A DNA stretch of 64,000 nucleotides from Telmatactis stephensoni (lineage: Eukaryota; Cnidaria; Anthozoa; Actiniaria; Isophelliidae), in assembly GCA_029948255.1 (NCBI GenBank), contig JALIZF010001768.1:186001-250000 (forward strand), given 5' to 3'. This document shows, in pieces, positions 51,463 to 64,000 of this stretch (position 1 is the stretch's first letter; each line of letters begins with the position of its first letter). The translations under genes and the position numbers were made by a program. The notes beneath the pieces were generated by a model. It had not been told where the DNA came from. It ran no database searches and saw only the letters and a list, made by a program, of their open reading frames with translations.

Positions 51463-51700
51463 GTCCAGTTTCCAATTACTAGAGACCGCTGAGCTTCCTG
51501 ACAAAAGGCGCATTTATGCAGCCTTAGCCTTTCAAGAAAACCCATGGGAATAAACTCGATTGTTGTGTTGTTCTTTATCAACAATTTCTGCATTTCTCTC
51601 ACTGGTATTTTTGAATAATTTATGTTGACTCGAGGCTAACCCTGTATAAATGCGCCTTTTGTCAGAAAACTCAGCGGTCTCTAGTAATTAGAAACTGGAC
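51463..51700. mobile_element. TA-flanked foldback MITE next to the secreted-protein gene
   Basis: The ends GTCCAGTTTC…TAGAGACCGCTGAG and CTCAGCGGTCTCTAGTAATT…GAAACTGGAC are inverted over about 70 bp and abutted by TA. GACAAAAGGCGCATTTAT and its complement continue the arms. It ends 68 bp upstream of the start codon at 51768. Confidence 0.75.
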
Positions 51701-51767
51701 TATTTCAATTTTTTTCTCATTGATGAATCTTTTTTTCTAACGTTGATATTGTTGATTCCTAGACACC

Positions 51768-61566
<9,799 letters not shown>

Positions 61567-61740
61567 ACAAAAAGGGGGACGATGGCAAACTAACAGTCAT
61601 CAAGGTACATGTACACATGACAATGGTGGTCGTCTTTGTTGTTGTTAAAGGAAAGAAAGGGGGGACAGTGGCATACTATTTATCTAAAGTACACGTGCTG
61701 ATAATGGTAGTAGCTGTTGTTATTATAGGATGCAAAGGGT

Positions 61741-61776
61741 AAGGGAGTGATGGCAAACTAACACTCACCAAGGTAC
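61741..61776. repeat. Partial duplicate of the exon end with donor site
   Basis: GATGGCAAACTAACA(C/G)TCA(C/T)CAAGGTACA occurs at 61580-61610 (the exon end) and again here, 176 bp downstream. The copy would offer a second, cryptic splice donor. Confidence 0.5.
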
Positions 61777-62568
61777 ACAGGGGAACGGTTGTGGTAATTG
61801 TTGTTGTCAAATAATTCAGAGAGTGTTGGAAATGAGGCGGGAGGAGAAGGAATGTGTTGACTTTGTTGTGAAAATACTGATAGTGGTGATTGTGATGTTA
61901 TGGGTTATAAGGCGATGGGTTTATTTGAAGGAGTGACCCATAAATAAACAGTAAAGCAAGGAGTAGATGGCAGTGGTAATTGGTCGTTTAGAAAGTATAC
62001 GACAATAACAGACATGAGGGCGGCAATGATGATGATGATGATGATGTTTAGAAATTGTTATTTTGGATTTAGTTGTTAAGAATGGCGATAATTACTGTTG
62101 TAGACACGGTCTGAAGGTAGTCGTGGTGGATATGCTAGTAAAAGAAAACTGAATGCTAATAATAATGATAATCAGGAAATCACTAGAAAATTGAGCTGGA
62201 GTCACTGATTGTTACTGTACAACGCAATCAAATACTCTGCACTATTCGAGTTAAAAGAAGTCCTCAATTGGAATACCCCACAGCACATCAACTAACTTCT
62301 TTTCTTTTCTTCTACATTTCATTCTAGAAATTCACTCGCTTATTCTCGACAAAGCACCACCCTCGCGTTGCTCGAACATTTCGGTACATTCTTTGTTTCC
62401 TGTTTGGGGGTCTGATTGGTCTTATTCCTTACTTCATCTTCTTGGTCGAACTGTGCAAAGGTTTGCAATATTCCTGTATTCAAGAATATGCTGGTGAGAT
62501 GTGCGACTATATGGCACTCTCTGTCTCTATATTCTCCTACTCCCGAAGTTTGCTCTTTTGTTTTCGAA

Positions 62569-62598
62569 AAGAGACCATAATACTAAGAGAGCTATTTT
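62569..62598. repeat. Lone terminus of the hAT-like foldback family
   Basis: AAGAGACCATAATACTAAGAG is identical to one end of 19696-19973, with no opposite end nearby. A truncated relic, or the sequence from which the family took an end. Confidence 0.5.
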
Positions 62599-62797
62599 GT
62601 TTTCTTCGTTTTGATTGGATTCTCTGTTTTCCCCCTGTACCGATAAATCATTCAATAATCATTTCTTGAAATCCTATATTTGGCGTTATTTTCTTCATTA
62701 CACTGGGGAATTTTTCATTGAAATTCCTAGTTTCTCTCACTCGCCAAAAATCAATATAAGATTAATATGTTAAGCAGGAGTGTGTGGAGTTAATGTA

Positions 62798-63827
62798 TTA
62801 AAGCGCCTATGAAATGAAAAATTACGTTCAAAATTCCAAGCTAATATGAAAGTACCGTTTATAAAAATCAAAATGACGTTTACAGTTTGTTTATATCAAG
62901 AGACCATCAGAGTTTGCACAAACACCTCAATTGCGCATGCATTTCTCTGCATTTGCGCAACACTTGCACTTGCTTTTGCATTCGCGTTGCTCAAGTGAAC
63001 CATCTGTACTAGTATTGTAAAATCACTCTAGTAGTGCACTCTTGTAACACCTAACATAATTAAGCTAACTAGAAGGGACGACGAAGAACAAGAAAAACCC
63101 TTTTCCAAGGTATATATTTTATTTGAACTTGAAAGCTGCGGCGTATTTCGTACTCAAAAACTATGAAGCAATCGAAAGGCTAACTAAACATGAACAACAT
63201 CAAATAAATCACATACTAAAAAAAGAAAAGAAAAAAATATCAAGAGACCATATTACTAAGAGAGCACTCAGTATTGATGTCTGTGCGATGTTCGTGGCGT
63301 ATAAGGCTATTTTTAGTACTTTGCCATCGCGCGCAAGGCTCTCAAACAATAGAATTTGATATTTTTGACGTACGTGCGGACTGGACCGTTTGCTTTTGGC
63401 ATATTTTGTTGTTTGAGAGCCTTGCGCGCGCTATAGCGTTGTTACTAAAAATAGTCTTAGCCGCCACGAACATCGCACAGACATCAATACCGAGTTTCGC
63501 TCTCTTAGTAATATGGTCTCTTTGTTTATATCGTTTTTTGCTGTAGAGATATTAAAAGATTTCCGTATATGTAAATTTGCAACTGATGACGTCTTAAGAA
63601 TATTTCTGTTAAAAGACTGCCTATAAAATATTAGGCAACGTTTTAGCTCTTTTTTAAGGATTGTTTTGATGAACTGACTGGGTTACACGTCCCTTTTTGA
63701 TATTTTTATATCTCTGGATAAAGAAGAGATGTAAAAAAGCTGTAAAAGTCATTCTGATTTTTAACGGCACTTTCACATTAGCCCTGAAATTTTGAATGTA
63801 ATTTTTTTCATTTTATAGGCACTTTAA
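62798..63827. mobile_element. TTAA-flanked MITE (piggyBac-type), copy 3, with nested insertion
   Basis: The outer ends AGCGCCTATGAAATGAAAAA and the complement of TTTCATTTTATAGGCACT are abutted by TTAA (62798-62801 and 63824-63827). It is longer than copies 1 and 2, partly because a hAT-like foldback lies inside (63241-63524). Confidence 0.65.
63241..63524. mobile_element. hAT-like foldback MITE, copy 2 (nested)
   Basis: The ends CAAGAGACCATATTACTAAG and complement, the inner pairs TATTGATGTCTGTGCGATGT / complement and TTGCCATCGCGCGCAAGG-type arms match 19696-19973. The target duplication is unclear here. No transposase. Confidence 0.7.
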
Positions 63828-64000
63828 CATTTTGAGTGATTAATAAATTTTTGTCTAAATGATGTTATGTAGCTACGTCTAAGGTATCTCAAATCCCTCA
63901 CATTCTTTCCATCTCTGTGGCTATTTTATCACGTGATGTCTATTTGTATCACGTGATCACATGGTATTATCACGTGACAATATGCCATCGAAAATACCTT
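63828..64000. other. Short end segment, no gene seen
   Basis: Contains four TCACGTGA motifs within about 60 bp (63930-63980), an 8-bp palindrome that includes an E-box. No exon or RNA gene is visible before the window ends. Confidence 0.4.

Overview
The window is a piece of an animal nuclear genome: AT-rich, intron-rich, and crowded with short inverted-repeat transposons, tRNA-derived SINEs and simple repeats. No sequence names the organism. The style would fit a cnidarian such as a coral or sea anemone, or another marine invertebrate; that is inference only. I built the gene models by hand from splice signals and reading phase, so exon edges are predictions.

Layout. (1) 630-7007, minus strand: a six-exon gene of unknown function (about 633 aa, low complexity, K/S/E rich). 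(2) 7481-48823, plus strand: a 27-exon gene for SART3/p110, the U4/U6 snRNP recycling factor. It runs from an acidic N-terminus through HAT repeats, a K/A/E-rich coiled segment, two RRMs and the C-terminal LSm-binding box. All 27 exons join in frame (2,745 nt, 914 aa). It is head-to-head with gene 1, with 473 bp between the start codons. (3) Two very large SART3 introns hold passengers. The 12.1-kb intron (23504-35634) has a frameshifted class A GPCR on the minus strand, a divergent ORF for a small secreted peptide-like protein, and a decayed LINE reverse transcriptase. The 10.8-kb intron (36646-47400) has a probable unrecognised mobile element: a C2H2/tyrosine-recombinase/Myb protein (37682-39352, +) convergent with a four-exon SF3-type helicase gene (39715-42717, -), plus a small divergent ORF. 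Next to it lie a 2-kb palindromic satellite with an AT-rich core and a ~970-bp tetranucleotide repeat. (4) 48824-64000: a three-exon gene for a small secreted Cys-rich protein (51768-61566), a ~115-bp minisatellite hit by several transposons, a 475-bp hexanucleotide repeat, and two exons (61527-62493) that may start a membrane-protein gene leaving the window.

Mobile DNA covers much of the rest: three TTAA-flanked (piggyBac-type) MITEs, many TA-flanked MITEs in several families, two full hAT-like foldbacks (one nested inside a TTAA MITE) plus an end fragment, one element with a 9-bp duplication (MULE-like), three kinds of tRNA-headed SINE, and the remains of a second, different tyrosine-recombinase element in SART3 intron 1.

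The most interesting candidate system is the recombinase + SF3 helicase unit at about 37290-43185, bounded by a 19-20 bp inverted repeat.
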